Positions 1 through 9,623 of a stretch of DNA of 37,014 nt are shown here, one piece after another. Each line of letters begins with the position of its first letter. The first letter of the stretch is position 1. The stretch spans positions 1 through 37,014 of the forward strand of contig CAJXTR010000006.1 in the NCBI GenBank assembly GCA_913060465.1, written 5' to 3'. Origin of the DNA: an uncultured Cryomorphaceae bacterium (GTDB lineage: Bacteria > Bacteroidota > Bacteroidia > Flavobacteriales > Schleiferiaceae). Under the pieces are notes generated by a model that did no database searches, was not told the origin of the DNA, and saw nothing but the letters and a program-made list of their open reading frames with translations. The position numbers were made by a program, and so were the translations under genes.

Positions 1-2063
1 GGACTCAACAAAGTGTCGAGGTCTATCATTGGCAATACGATATTCGCTGTATCCGAAGTTGCGGTTTCCGGTCTGGTAAACATATATCCGCTAGAGCCCC
101 CAGTGTGGTCTGAATTTGGTCCTGTAAAGGCGACGTGATCGAAACCACTGCGTGCACCAGACCAGTAGTAGCCTGAGTTTTCGAAACGCGTAAAACAATT
201 GCCAATCTGTCCAGTGGTTAGAAATGGGGAAGGGCCTTGCCATTGATTATTTGTAAAGTTGTTTGAGTAGGGTGCGGTGAAAATTGTACACGCAGTATAA
301 AAAGAAGGTCCTCGTACCCAATCACTGAAATCATTCGCTCCGCAGGAATCGCGAACTTCCCAGCGGTATTTTTTATTGGCCTGAAGTCCAGAAATAGTGA
401 TGTTCGAAGTATTTGTAGCCAGAACAGTCCAAGCAGAAGAATTCACCTGTTGATATCTAACCTGATGATAAGAGGCTCCACCGCTGGACCAATCCAAATC
501 TGCATCTGTAGTGGTGGTAGCTATTACTTTTGGAAATTTCGGGCGCGGGCAGGAGGGTGCCGCTTCAATCGAGATATCATCTATAGAAAGCTCTTGATAT
601 TGATTCGCTTGAATGGCTTCGTATCGAAACTTCACTCGAACGGTATCAGAGGAAAAGGTGCTCAAATCGATGATAATCTCTTTCCAAGGAGAGGTTTGGC
701 TAGCCTGAAGGTTTCCTGAAGTATCTAGGACCGTCGCCGTAGTTCCGCTTAGGTTTTCGATAATCACAGAAAAGTTGCCAATTTGTGTTTGATTAGAATA
801 CCCATGAATCCAGAATTTTAATTCGGGGTCAGTAATTGATGACAACGAGATCCATGGTGTTATTAAAACAGGTTTTGTTGGAGATACGCTAAGGGTAGAC
901 CTATGATTGATAGTCAAGTATCTTGATGGTCCTGTGGGCGTATGATCTGTGTTAGGGCCAGCATCTGTACCATAAGGGCTGTTACACAACTTCCAAAAGT
1001 GCAGTACAGCTCCTGAATCTTGGTAGCAAGATTGGAACGTACCTTGCTCAGTCCAATCATTCGATGGAACCCAGGCGGCACCACTAAAATCTTCACTCCA
1101 TGGAGCTGGAAATACTCCGCAATCCGTTTGAATAGTCACAAAACCTGACCAAAGTGAAGTGTCTCCAACTCCGCAAATTGAACGTACTCTTACTGTGTAA
1201 TTTGAGTTCGGTGCAAGGCCAGAGTAATTGAATGTATTTCCCGTTACTACTGTAGTGGCTCCTCCGCTAGGGGCAGTGCTGCCACTTGCATATTGTACTT
1301 CATAGGTGTTCGAGGAATTGGTGCTTTCCCATGAAATCAAAGCATTACTTACCCCGGTACTGAGGATTCTAATATCTCTAGGCTTTCTGCAACTGCCGTC
1401 CCATTCATCTACCTCAAAATCATCTAAACTCGTTCTACAATTAGCGCCATTGCTCTGTGTGGAAATTTCTCTAATGGTAGTGAAACGAAATTTTACAGTG
1501 TCGTCAACGAAACTATCCAAAGGATAAACCGCTTGATGCCATGGGCTGCTTTGAGAAACGAATCCACCGGAATTACCCGCCAAGGTATCAATGGGTAGCC
1601 AATTAGTATCTCCACTTACCTGTATATCAATACGTAGTTCCTGAATTTCTGAGCCATACATATGGTACCAAAAGGATACCTCTGGTGCAGTATCGTTCAC
1701 CAAAGAAATCGGAGGAGTAACAAGTGAAGAAGCGGTATCATTGAATCCAAATGGATATGAATCGGCACTCAAATAGCCATTTCCACCACTCGTATTATCG
1801 CCTGAAGGCCCCGTATTTCCGTTGCTCCCACCAGTTACGCTGGGTGCTTTAACCCAAACATACCCTGTAGTAGTGCGGTCCCAACAGCTGTTTATAGTTC
1901 CCGAATTGAAAAAACTCGTAGGCGGGGACCAGCCACCACCTGTACCTGAAAATGCCTCCGTATAGGGAGTTGTTTTAATACAGTTTTGAGCCACACTAAT
2001 CTCTGGATGCAACATGAGCATCATCGAGAATAAAATGAAATACGAGAAGAATTTGTGCTGCAT
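1..2063 (-). CDS. Large secreted modular protein, N-terminal part (truncated by window edge): signal peptide plus alternating MAM/jelly-roll-like and fibronectin type III-like modules
   Basis: Open minus-strand frame from ATG at 2063 to the window edge, absent from the ORF track because it has no stop inside the window. Translation starts MQHKFFSYFILFSMMLMLHPEISVAQNCIKTTPYTEAFSGTGGGW. Repeating modules: PYTEAFSG..CW, PWSEDFSGAAW..CYQ, PYSNNFTNNQW..CFT, with Fn3-like linkers (ALISWESTNSSNTYEVQYA; ADLDWSSGGASYHQVRYQQV). Confidence 0.8.
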   Translation of the reverse strand, partial: MQHKFFSYFILFSMMLMLHPEISVAQNCIKTTPYTEAFSGTGGGWSPPTSFFNSGTINSCWDRTTTGYVWVKAPSVTGGSNGNTGPSGDNTSGGNGYLSADSYPFGFNDTASSLVTPPISLVNDTAPEVSFWYHMYGSEIQELRIDIQVSGDTNWLPIDTLAGNSGGFVSQSSPWHQAVYPLDSFVDDTVKFRFTTIREISTQSNGANCRTSLDDFEVDEWDGSCRKPRDIRILSTGVSNALISWESTNSSNTYEVQYASGSTAPSGGATTVVTGNTFNYSGLAPNSNYTVRVRSICGVGDTSLWSGFVTIQTDCGVFPAPWSEDFSGAAWVPSNDWTEQGTFQSCYQDSGAVLHFWKLCNSPYGTDAGPNTDHTPTGPSRYLTINHRSTLSVSPTKPVLITPWISLSSITDPELKFWIHGYSNQTQIGNFSVIIENLSGTTATVLDTSGNLQASQTSPWKEIIIDLSTFSSDTVRVKFRYEAIQANQYQELSIDDISIEAAPSCPRPKFPKVIATTTTDADLDWSSGGASYHQVRYQQVNSSAWTVLATNTSNITISGLQANKKYRWEVRDSCGANDFSDWVRGPSFYTACTIFTAPYSNNFTNNQWQGPSPFLTTGQIGNCFTRFENSGYYWSGARSGFDHVAFTGPNSDHTGGSSGYMFTRPETATSDTANIVLPMIDLDTLLS

Positions 2064-2191
2064 ATCCTTAAACCATACGCCTATTTAACCCACGATGATT
2101 TGATTGGTTCAAGGAGATAAATAGAAAGACAGAGTAAACCTTCGTCTCGATAGATACTCCTATCTTAGTATCTAAACCATTATCACTCAAT

Positions 2192-3553
2192 ATGTCCACC
2201 ACAACACTCATCTTAGTCCTCGTAGGTTTTACCATCGTTGGAATTTTATTGGGAAGAATGACCTCCACGAAGTCCGTAGATGATTTTGCTCTAGGTGGCA
2301 GAAGTATGGGTTTTTTCCCTTCTTTGATGACTTTGAGTGGAACATTTGTAAGCGCCGTGACACTGATGGTATATACCAGTTTTGTATACATCTACGGCAT
2401 TTCCGCTGCTTGGATATTTATAGGGTACACCCTTGGTTTTCTGTTGTTTATACCCTTCGCTTTAAAGATATATAGACTTGGGGTAGAACATGGATTTTTT
2501 ACGTTGACCGATTATTTTGTCTTCCGCTACGGCCGTAAAACAGCCCGTTGGGTCATAGGTACCATCTTCGTGTGGTATGTGGGGTTATTGAGTACCCAAC
2601 TCCTAGTCGGATCCAACCTTCTTAATGAACTCGGCGGTATCCCAGTAAACATTGCCAAAGTTAGTATGCTGGTGTGTGTGTTGACCTATCTATTGGTCGG
2701 AGGATTTGGTTCTGTCGTTAAGACCGATATGTTCCAATTCATGGTCATCTTTCTCGTCCTTATCCTAGTAAGCTTGACCATACAGCAAGGGGGAGATGTA
2801 CCTCAAGAAATGTATGAGCCCTTTAATGCAGGTCCAGTGAATATCGTTGCCTTCCTGCTCCTCGGCATTCTTACACCTTTCGCTACCCAGGACTATTGGC
2901 AGAAAGTTTTCGCGATGAAGAATGAAAAGGTTGTCAAACAAAGTTTTGGCGTTGGGGCAGGGGTAAACATCTTATTGACGGTAGCACTCACTTACGTAGG
3001 CTTGATTGCACGTGCCCAATTTCCTATTTCAGAAGGAATCACCAACGAACATGCCGAAATGATGGTGTTGCGGACATTTACGGAATTGGTCCCTCCAGAA
3101 TTTCAAATTGCCGTACTCATCGCCTTCTTCGCAGCCATTCTGAGTACTTCAGACACCTATCTGTTCTTGCTTAGCTTGAATGTGACAAACGACCTATTCC
3201 CAAATAAGGAGGAGAGTGCACAAGATGGGATCCAGCGTATTCGTAAAGCCCTAGTGATTGTTGGAATTCTAGCATTACTTATTGCACTGTTCTTCCAGCG
3301 AATCGAGGACATCGTAGTCACGTTTAAAGCATTGGGTATAGGTATATCCCCAGTGATCTTCTACGAATGGGCCGGAAAGCATGACAACAAAAGTTTGGTG
3401 CGTGCTCTTGTAGTTATGACTATTGTGAGTTTGTCGGCCAGTTTGTGGATGATGTACACTGCTGGTAAGATTGATCCAGCTATTGCCTTCGTAAGTATCG
3501 GAACCTCCTCTATAGTCTACGGCGTGAGCTATGCCTTGAGAAAAAAGGCATAA
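2192..3553 (+). CDS. Sodium:solute symporter family (SSS) protein
   Basis: 453-aa multi-TM ORF; DDFALGGRSMGFFPSLMTLSGTFVSAVTLMVYTSFVYIYG is typical of the SSS family N-terminus. Confidence 0.85.
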   Translation: MSTTTLILVLVGFTIVGILLGRMTSTKSVDDFALGGRSMGFFPSLMTLSGTFVSAVTLMVYTSFVYIYGISAAWIFIGYTLGFLLFIPFALKIYRLGVEHGFFTLTDYFVFRYGRKTARWVIGTIFVWYVGLLSTQLLVGSNLLNELGGIPVNIAKVSMLVCVLTYLLVGGFGSVVKTDMFQFMVIFLVLILVSLTIQQGGDVPQEMYEPFNAGPVNIVAFLLLGILTPFATQDYWQKVFAMKNEKVVKQSFGVGAGVNILLTVALTYVGLIARAQFPISEGITNEHAEMMVLRTFTELVPPEFQIAVLIAFFAAILSTSDTYLFLLSLNVTNDLFPNKEESAQDGIQRIRKALVIVGILALLIALFFQRIEDIVVTFKALGIGISPVIFYEWAGKHDNKSLVRALVVMTIVSLSASLWMMYTAGKIDPAIAFVSIGTSSIVYGVSYALRKKA

Positions 3554-3574
3554 AAAAACCCGCGTAAACGCGGG
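3552..3574 (-). terminator. Intrinsic terminator acting on the minus strand
   Basis: CCCGCG-TAAA-CGCGGG stem with 7 A on the plus-strand left side, i.e. a T-run only for minus-strand transcripts; it overlaps the symporter stop codon. Confidence 0.75.
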
Positions 3575-3604
3575 TCAAACAAATAAACAAAACACAAAAA
3601 GTGT

Positions 3605-3712
3605 CTACGTGAAAAGCTCTTCTACTGGACTATTATCAGATTCCTCAACTTGCGTCTGAGGTAGTCCTTCAATCACCACTACGGGCTTTTGAATTGTTTT
3701 AAAAGGGTACAT
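3605..3712 (-). CDS. Putative 35-aa microprotein MYPFKTIQKPVVVIEGLPQTQVEESDNSPVEELFT
   Basis: Read by eye on the minus strand (ATG at 3712, TAG at 3605-3607). Preceded by a promoter-like element and followed by a minus-strand terminator; below the ORF-track length cut-off. Confidence 0.45.
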   Translation of the reverse strand: MYPFKTIQKPVVVIEGLPQTQVEESDNSPVEELFT

Positions 3713-3740
3713 AGTTTAATAGTTTAGGTTGGTTGTGGTA

Positions 3741-3770
3741 CTAATATACCAATAATCCATTCAAAACCAA
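3741..3770 (-). promoter_or_regulatory. Bacteroidota-type promoter candidate (TTG-N19-TATATTAG)
   Basis: Minus strand TTG (3770-3768), 19-nt spacer, TATATTAG (3748-3741), one mismatch to TAnnTTTG; 28 nt upstream of the 35-aa ORF. Confidence 0.4.
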
Positions 3771-3821
3771 GGTTATGAACATAATTTGACGGTTTATTAA
3801 CAGATAGTTAAGTTTAAAACG

Positions 3822-5714
3822 CTACAATCGGACGATGCGCTCAACTTTCCTGAAACCTTGGGAACCACTAATTTCAATGATATAAATTCCTTGAGCTAAA
3901 GTGCTCATATCGAGATAAAGTTCAGCTGGCCCAGAGGGAAGTAATCGCCCGGCCAAATCTTGCACCTTTTGACCATTTTCAAAGAATAATCGTGCCTCAA
4001 TGTTTTGCTCTACCTCGAGATTGAACTCAACAGTTACAGTAGTGGCGTCGGCGACAGGGTTAGGGAATACACGACCACCATCGGGATGCAAGGGCACGAT
4101 GGTATCCATACTAAACACTTGTGAAATAAATGTTCGGTTTTGGTTCGGTCCATCACCATAAAAGCCCGCCATCCAGGCTTCCGAAGGAATGAGCTCTCCA
4201 TTAGCATCGAACATAGGCTGCACGGCGAAATAATCTCCCCAACGCTCATAACTATCGCTGTGACGGTCAACATATGTAGTACCGTTCTTCAGGTCAATAG
4301 GGTCCGAGAAAGTAGTATCATTGCCTATTAATACGGCACCCATGCCAGGATGACCATCAATGGACGAGAAGTTGAACCCAATCAAACACTGGGTTTGCTT
4401 TGGATGGACGCCGGTCCAAGTAATGTTAGGATAAGCCAAATCCCGCACAGGATCCCATAACACACGACCGGTCACTCTAGGGGCCGATGATACGTTAGAG
4501 ATAAAACCATGGTATATCCCAGCATTGGCATTATTGCCATGAGCCGTAGTACTGACAAATTGAATCCAATCGTCTTTCTGAATAGCGCCCAAAACGCGGC
4601 CGTCGTTAGTCTGCAGCCCTTTAGTAGCATCGCTGGTATCTGTATCTCCTTGCTTTCCATTCGGAGGTACACCATAGGGTAAATTCGTCACCAGCGCTTG
4701 TACGTCTACAGTAGTGTCCACATCTCCCTCGTTTAAGGAAACCAAGAAAATAGTGTCGTTTTGAAGGTCAAAGTTCCGGTTACTAAGGAAATACAACTTG
4801 TCGGCTATATTGTCGTGACCACGCACAGCATGAAGATTTCGAACAAGTCTTCCGTTGTGCTTAATCTGTGTGTATACCGAAGCCATTACGTTGCCGCCTG
4901 AGAATCCTGCGAGTTTATCTAGATGCCAGATAACAGAGCCGTCAAAACCGACTTGCCAGCTCACGTTGGGAATAATCAGGTTTCCAGTAATGACCACACC
5001 TGTCTCGCTCAATGCGACAGCAGGAAAGTCTGTCCAACGATTGTTATTTAATGGATTTCCGTTTAAACGGTACACGTGCCAAGGATCCGATGGGTCGTTA
5101 GTAGAACTAAAACATACAATGATCTTACTATTGGCCGCATCATTGTCTTTAAGGAAGACCAAAACAAATCTATCCTGTGTAGGGTCGTAGATAAGCTTGG
5201 GATCGTAGTAGTTCTCAAAGCTCGAGCCATTTGCCATCTGCTGTAAGCTGAATAAACCAACAGGAGAGGGCATTATCAAATCTCCTGTGTGAATATCCTG
5301 CGCCCAAAAAATGCTATTTACGGCCGCACAAAGAATGCCATCTTTGCTGATTGCCATCGCATTATCATTTGGGATACCTCCGCTGAAGTCAAAGGGGCTT
5401 CCATTTGGAGTGAGGCGATAGATGGAAGTTCCGTAACCCGCAGTAGGACTGGGGGTTGTCGTTGTTTTCAATGTCGCAGAAGAAGCCGGAAAGTTGCGGT
5501 GATCTTGAGCTGTTTTTTGAGAAGCTAAGAAGGCCTTGTAATTATCACCGCCAGGAACGGGTGCTCCTGTAGGGTACAAAAATGAAACTGCTTCAGTAGC
5601 CGCCAAGCGTGGATCAAAAGTACCTGCATATTCCACAGTAACTTTGGAGCTATTGAAATTCTGTGCGTTAAGGCCTAAGGCACAAAGGATGAAAATGACG
5701 AGTAGTTTTTTCAT
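3822..5714 (-). CDS. Secreted T9SS type A sorting-domain-containing protein
   Basis: Signal peptide MKKLLVIFILCALGLNAQ; C-terminus VFPNPVADATTVTVEFNLEVEQNIEARLFFENGQKV...LAQGIYIIEISGSQGFRKVERIVRL fits a T9SS type A sorting domain. Confidence 0.85.
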   Translation of the reverse strand: MKKLLVIFILCALGLNAQNFNSSKVTVEYAGTFDPRLAATEAVSFLYPTGAPVPGGDNYKAFLASQKTAQDHRNFPASSATLKTTTTPSPTAGYGTSIYRLTPNGSPFDFSGGIPNDNAMAISKDGILCAAVNSIFWAQDIHTGDLIMPSPVGLFSLQQMANGSSFENYYDPKLIYDPTQDRFVLVFLKDNDAANSKIIVCFSSTNDPSDPWHVYRLNGNPLNNNRWTDFPAVALSETGVVITGNLIIPNVSWQVGFDGSVIWHLDKLAGFSGGNVMASVYTQIKHNGRLVRNLHAVRGHDNIADKLYFLSNRNFDLQNDTIFLVSLNEGDVDTTVDVQALVTNLPYGVPPNGKQGDTDTSDATKGLQTNDGRVLGAIQKDDWIQFVSTTAHGNNANAGIYHGFISNVSSAPRVTGRVLWDPVRDLAYPNITWTGVHPKQTQCLIGFNFSSIDGHPGMGAVLIGNDTTFSDPIDLKNGTTYVDRHSDSYERWGDYFAVQPMFDANGELIPSEAWMAGFYGDGPNQNRTFISQVFSMDTIVPLHPDGGRVFPNPVADATTVTVEFNLEVEQNIEARLFFENGQKVQDLAGRLLPSGPAELYLDMSTLAQGIYIIEISGSQGFRKVERIVRL

Positions 5715-7340
5715 TTAAGTCTGAATTACTCCAGGATTATATTTTGCAATATCAGGGTTATGGTTGGCCATCGCAATACCATAACTCAACCATTGTCTAG
5801 TGGCAGCAGGATCGATGATTGCATCAACCCACAAACGAGCAGCTGCATAATAGGGACTCATTTGTTCCTCGTAACGCTTCTCAATCTTTTCTTTGAGTGC
5901 TTTAAGGTCTTTTTCGCTAAGTTCTTCTCCGCTTGCCTTCAGACGAGATTTTTCAATCTGCAGAAGGACCTTAGCCGCTTGAGCACCACCCATAACAGCA
6001 AGTTTTGCGTTAGGCCAGGCTAGAATAAGTCGGGGATCATAGGCTGTTCCGTTCATAGCGTAATTACCTGCACCGAAGCTATTCCCTGTGATAACGGTGA
6101 ATTTAGGTACGGTCGAGTTCGCTACCGCATTAACCATTTTAGCCCCATCCTTGATGATACCTCCATGTTCACTTTTTGAGCCTACCATAAAACCGGTAAC
6201 ATCTTGCAGAAAGATAAGCGGGATGCGTTTTTGATTACAGTTAGCAACGAATCTAGCAGCCTTATCAGCACTGTCGCTATAAATCACACCGCCAATCTGC
6301 ATTTCGCCTTTAGCGTTTTTAATAATGGATCTGTTGTTCGCTACGATACCTACTGCCCATCCATCTAGTCGAGCATAGCCGCAATGTATGGTTTGTCCGT
6401 AGGATTCTTTATAGGGCTCCCAACTACCGCTATCTACGATACATTTAATAATCGGTAGGTTATCGAACGGCTTTCCATCATGTGGAATGTATCCATAGAT
6501 TCGCTTGGCATCTTCTTCCGGAGCTACAGCTTCGATTCTATTGAAGCCAGCCTCAGGGAAGGCGCCCATCTTATCGAAAATATTTTTGATGGTATCGAGC
6601 GCTTCTGAATCGTTTTCACACTTGTAATCTGTCACGCCGGAGATATCACAATGTGTATCTGCTCCTCCCAGGGTTTCATTATCCACATCTTCACCTATGG
6701 CTGCCTTAACTAGGTACGAACCGGCCAAAAAAATGCTGCCAGAGCCTTTAACGATAAGACTCTCATCGCTCATGATGGGTAAATAGGCACCACCAGCTAC
6801 ACAGCTGCCCATGATGGCTGAAATTTGGGGAATACCCATTCCCGACATGATCGCATTGTTTCTGAAAATGCGTCCAAAGTGCTCGCGATCCGGGAATATT
6901 TCATCCTGAAGGGGTAGAAAAACACCGGCGCTATCTACGAGATAAATGATAGGAATGCGATTCTCCATGGCAATCTGCTGGGCTCTTAGGTTCTTCTTAC
7001 CCGTAATAGGGAACCAAGCGCCCGCTTTCACCGTGGCATCATTAGCAACCACGATGCATTGACGACCCTTTACTTCAGTGAGCACAACGACTACGCCGCC
7101 CGCAGGACAACCGCCGTATTCTTTATACATGCCATCACCGGCAAAAGATGCAACTTCAAGGCAAGGAGCATCTTTATCGATAAGGTATGATATGCGCTCT
7201 CTGGCGGTTAGTTTTCCTTGATCGCGCTGTTTTTGAAGCTTAGCGCTACCGCCTCCGAGCTCAACTTTAGCTTGACGCTGCTTGAGTTCACTGAGGAGTA
7301 GTTTGAGTTCGTCTTCGTTTTTATTGAAGGATAGGTCCAT
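5715..7340 (-). CDS. Acyl-CoA carboxylase beta (carboxyltransferase) subunit, methylcrotonyl-CoA carboxylase-like
   Basis: 541 aa; IFPDREHFGRIFRNNAIMSGMGIPQISAIMGSCVAGGAYLPIMSDES and LGGADTHCDISGVTDY are MCC-beta-like motifs. Confidence 0.88.
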   Translation of the reverse strand: MDLSFNKNEDELKLLLSELKQRQAKVELGGGSAKLQKQRDQGKLTARERISYLIDKDAPCLEVASFAGDGMYKEYGGCPAGGVVVVLTEVKGRQCIVVANDATVKAGAWFPITGKKNLRAQQIAMENRIPIIYLVDSAGVFLPLQDEIFPDREHFGRIFRNNAIMSGMGIPQISAIMGSCVAGGAYLPIMSDESLIVKGSGSIFLAGSYLVKAAIGEDVDNETLGGADTHCDISGVTDYKCENDSEALDTIKNIFDKMGAFPEAGFNRIEAVAPEEDAKRIYGYIPHDGKPFDNLPIIKCIVDSGSWEPYKESYGQTIHCGYARLDGWAVGIVANNRSIIKNAKGEMQIGGVIYSDSADKAARFVANCNQKRIPLIFLQDVTGFMVGSKSEHGGIIKDGAKMVNAVANSTVPKFTVITGNSFGAGNYAMNGTAYDPRLILAWPNAKLAVMGGAQAAKVLLQIEKSRLKASGEELSEKDLKALKEKIEKRYEEQMSPYYAAARLWVDAIIDPAATRQWLSYGIAMANHNPDIAKYNPGVIQT

Positions 7341-7357
7341 GAAGTATGCTGTGGTTC

Positions 7358-7963
7358 TTACTTAAGTTGTTGCTCATTGAGGTAGTCCCATGAGCTTCGC
7401 CCTAAGTTAAACAACAGATCTAAGGCACTCAAGTTGTTTTGGAAACCATTTTTAGAAAAAAATACTTGGTGGTATTCGGTATTAGTAAAGGATTGTGGCC
7501 CCTTAGGACTCAAACTTCTCAAATCATTGCCACTAAAGTCAAGTTGGTAGTTTGAGGTTGGTTTCCAATTACTTGGCGCATCAAGCCAATGCAACATCAA
7601 ATCAAGAATACGCGTGTTGAGCTCCCAAAGTGTCTCTGGCTGGTCGTTTAGGATGTCAACCAAATCTGGCATAAGAACCTCGAAGAAAGGACTTTTTGCA
7701 TAGGCGCTTTCAATAGCCTTAAGGTGGTCTTTCGTCCAATTTTCTGCGTAACTAATAGTGCATTCCCGAATGCCCTTCAACTGTTTTTGCACCGGGACAT
7801 TCAACACTTGAATACCCTGCGGCCCTGAAATCAAGGCACGACTCCTATACGTTTGCTTCTGAAAATTCTCATACGCCTCTAACCAAACCTCTTTTCCCTG
7901 AATGTAGTGTGCGAGCCACTCGATATTGGGTAAATAGGCAATGGATAGAAGGGTAGTGGACAT
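7358..7963 (-). CDS. WbqC family protein
   Basis: 201 aa; LLSIAYLPNIEWLAHYIQG...WLEAYENFQKQTYRSRALISGPQGIQVLNVPV is WbqC-like; next to lepB. Confidence 0.8.
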   Translation of the reverse strand: MSTTLLSIAYLPNIEWLAHYIQGKEVWLEAYENFQKQTYRSRALISGPQGIQVLNVPVQKQLKGIRECTISYAENWTKDHLKAIESAYAKSPFFEVLMPDLVDILNDQPETLWELNTRILDLMLHWLDAPSNWKPTSNYQLDFSGNDLRSLSPKGPQSFTNTEYHQVFFSKNGFQNNLSALDLLFNLGRSSWDYLNEQQLK

Positions 7964-9570
7964 TATTTATTCTTTCTGCGTCGGATGAACATCACGATCT
8001 GATACAGTCCAAGTACGACTATAAAATGCCAAAAATAGCTCGTTCGCTCTCCATCGCCATTAACGGTGGAGAATACACGTTCGGTTCTGATTTTCTTCAG
8101 TCCTTTACCGTGTTTATCCCAACTCATCCAGATAAATACAGGCTTACCGACTATGTGATCTTCAGGCACATACCCCCATTTACGGCTATCTAGTGAATTA
8201 TGGCGATTATCTCCCATCATCCAATAGTAGTTCTTTTCAAAGGTGTAGGTTGTGGCCACTTCACCATCTATAAGTACCGTACCGTCTTTTTTAATTTTGA
8301 GTTCGTGACCTTCGTATTCGCCAATAATCCTGCGGTAAGCATTTATATTCCAATCATCGAGTTCAACGGTAGTACCTGCTTGGGGAACATAAAAAGGCCC
8401 ATAATTATCCCAAGTATCACCATATGGACGCTCACCATGGCCTGTATCTGGATTTGGAAAGAGAATATTTGCAGCTTGGTCTTTTTGGATCTGAATTAAA
8501 CCGGCAGGAAGCGTTGTGTCTACGGCCGTCCCAGGACGGTCTGCAATAATTGGCCATACATTTTTCACGTTCTCAAGTGACTTCATTGCCTCAACATGGC
8601 GCTCTTGCATGAACATAATGTATTCATCTTGAGCGACTTGATAGACATCTTGGTCTGTAGGGTACTTCCGATACTCTTCATTAGTCAGATAGTTAATATC
8701 CATTCTTGATTTCAGCCACTCTCTAGTGAATCCACGCCCATCTGTTTTAATGTAGTAGAGGTATTGCGGGTAGCTGCGATCTGGGAATCGGAAAGGAATC
8801 CCATTAATGAAAACATTTCGATCCACGATGTTCAAACTATCACCAGGTGTCCCGATGCAGCGTTTCACGTAATTTTCCTTTTTGTCTACTGGCATGTTGT
8901 CCATAGGGTAATTAAACACCACCGGATCTCCTGATTTTATCGCCTCAAAAGCGGGTAAACGCAAGTAAGGAATTTGAGGCCAAGCTACGTAGGAGGGGAC
9001 CCCTAGGAATGGCACTTTGTTGTGCACTAAAGGCAAGGATAGTTGCGTCATTGGCACACGAACCCCGTAGTGCATTTTTGACACGAAGAGGAAATCTCCC
9101 ACCATTAAGCTCTTTTCCATAGAGCTCGTTGGAATGGTATACGCCTCGAAGGTGGTTGATCGAATCACTGTAGCAACAACAATCGCGAAGAATATACTAT
9201 TCACACCATCCCCAAGGTTTTTCTTAATGTATGCATCGTCACGTCCCCAAAACTTCAGTTGCTCTTTGTAGTTCAAATAGCCTAAATACAGGCCAAGTGA
9301 GCCCATGACAGCTGCTGTTTGCCAAGTCTTTCTGAATTTAAATACGTGCAACAGTTCATAGACCATGATGATGCCCATGACCACACCAACTACGGGAATA
9401 CAGTAGAGCAGCACCCAATACGTAGGGCGATCCGCAATCTTTACTAAGACATAGGTATTGTATACGGGGATAAATGCCTCCCAAGCTTTGCGATCAGCCG
9501 CAACATAAAACTTCCAAGAAATGGCTCCGAACCACAATGCTTGGACTAGAGTGAAGATGATAAATTCCAT
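7963..9570 (-). CDS. lepB: Signal peptidase I (long Bacteroidota form with N-terminal membrane extension)
   Basis: Ser motif TSSMEKSLMVGDFLFVSKMHYG, Lys motif NYVKRCIGTPGD, C-terminal MMGDNRHNSLDSRKWGYVPEDHIVGK. Confidence 0.92.
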   Translation of the reverse strand: MEFIIFTLVQALWFGAISWKFYVAADRKAWEAFIPVYNTYVLVKIADRPTYWVLLYCIPVVGVVMGIIMVYELLHVFKFRKTWQTAAVMGSLGLYLGYLNYKEQLKFWGRDDAYIKKNLGDGVNSIFFAIVVATVIRSTTFEAYTIPTSSMEKSLMVGDFLFVSKMHYGVRVPMTQLSLPLVHNKVPFLGVPSYVAWPQIPYLRLPAFEAIKSGDPVVFNYPMDNMPVDKKENYVKRCIGTPGDSLNIVDRNVFINGIPFRFPDRSYPQYLYYIKTDGRGFTREWLKSRMDINYLTNEEYRKYPTDQDVYQVAQDEYIMFMQERHVEAMKSLENVKNVWPIIADRPGTAVDTTLPAGLIQIQKDQAANILFPNPDTGHGERPYGDTWDNYGPFYVPQAGTTVELDDWNINAYRRIIGEYEGHELKIKKDGTVLIDGEVATTYTFEKNYYWMMGDNRHNSLDSRKWGYVPEDHIVGKPVFIWMSWDKHGKGLKKIRTERVFSTVNGDGERTSYFWHFIVVLGLYQIVMFIRRRKNK

Positions 9571-9623
9571 GGGGTGAAACTAGTAATTATGGGAGGTTTG
9601 GGTTGTTAGTGTAATGTGAAAAA

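Noticed and set aside
450-1527. Track ORFs at 450-719, 914-1096 and 1306-1527
   Set aside because: All lie inside, and out of frame with, the long minus-strand MAM/Fn3-like CDS ending at 2063.
2068-2391. 107-aa minus-strand ORF between the left-edge protein and the symporter
   Set aside because: Mostly antisense to the symporter N-terminus; composition not protein-like.
8855-8880. Possible parS site (GTTTCACGT) near parAB
   Set aside because: Only a half-site (cgtttcacgtaatttt), inside lepB; no full TGTTTCACGTGAAACA-like palindrome was found in the window.
7963-9570. Unusually long (535 aa) signal peptidase I
   Set aside because: Long LepB with N-terminal membrane extension and internal insertion is, as far as I know, normal for Bacteroidota.
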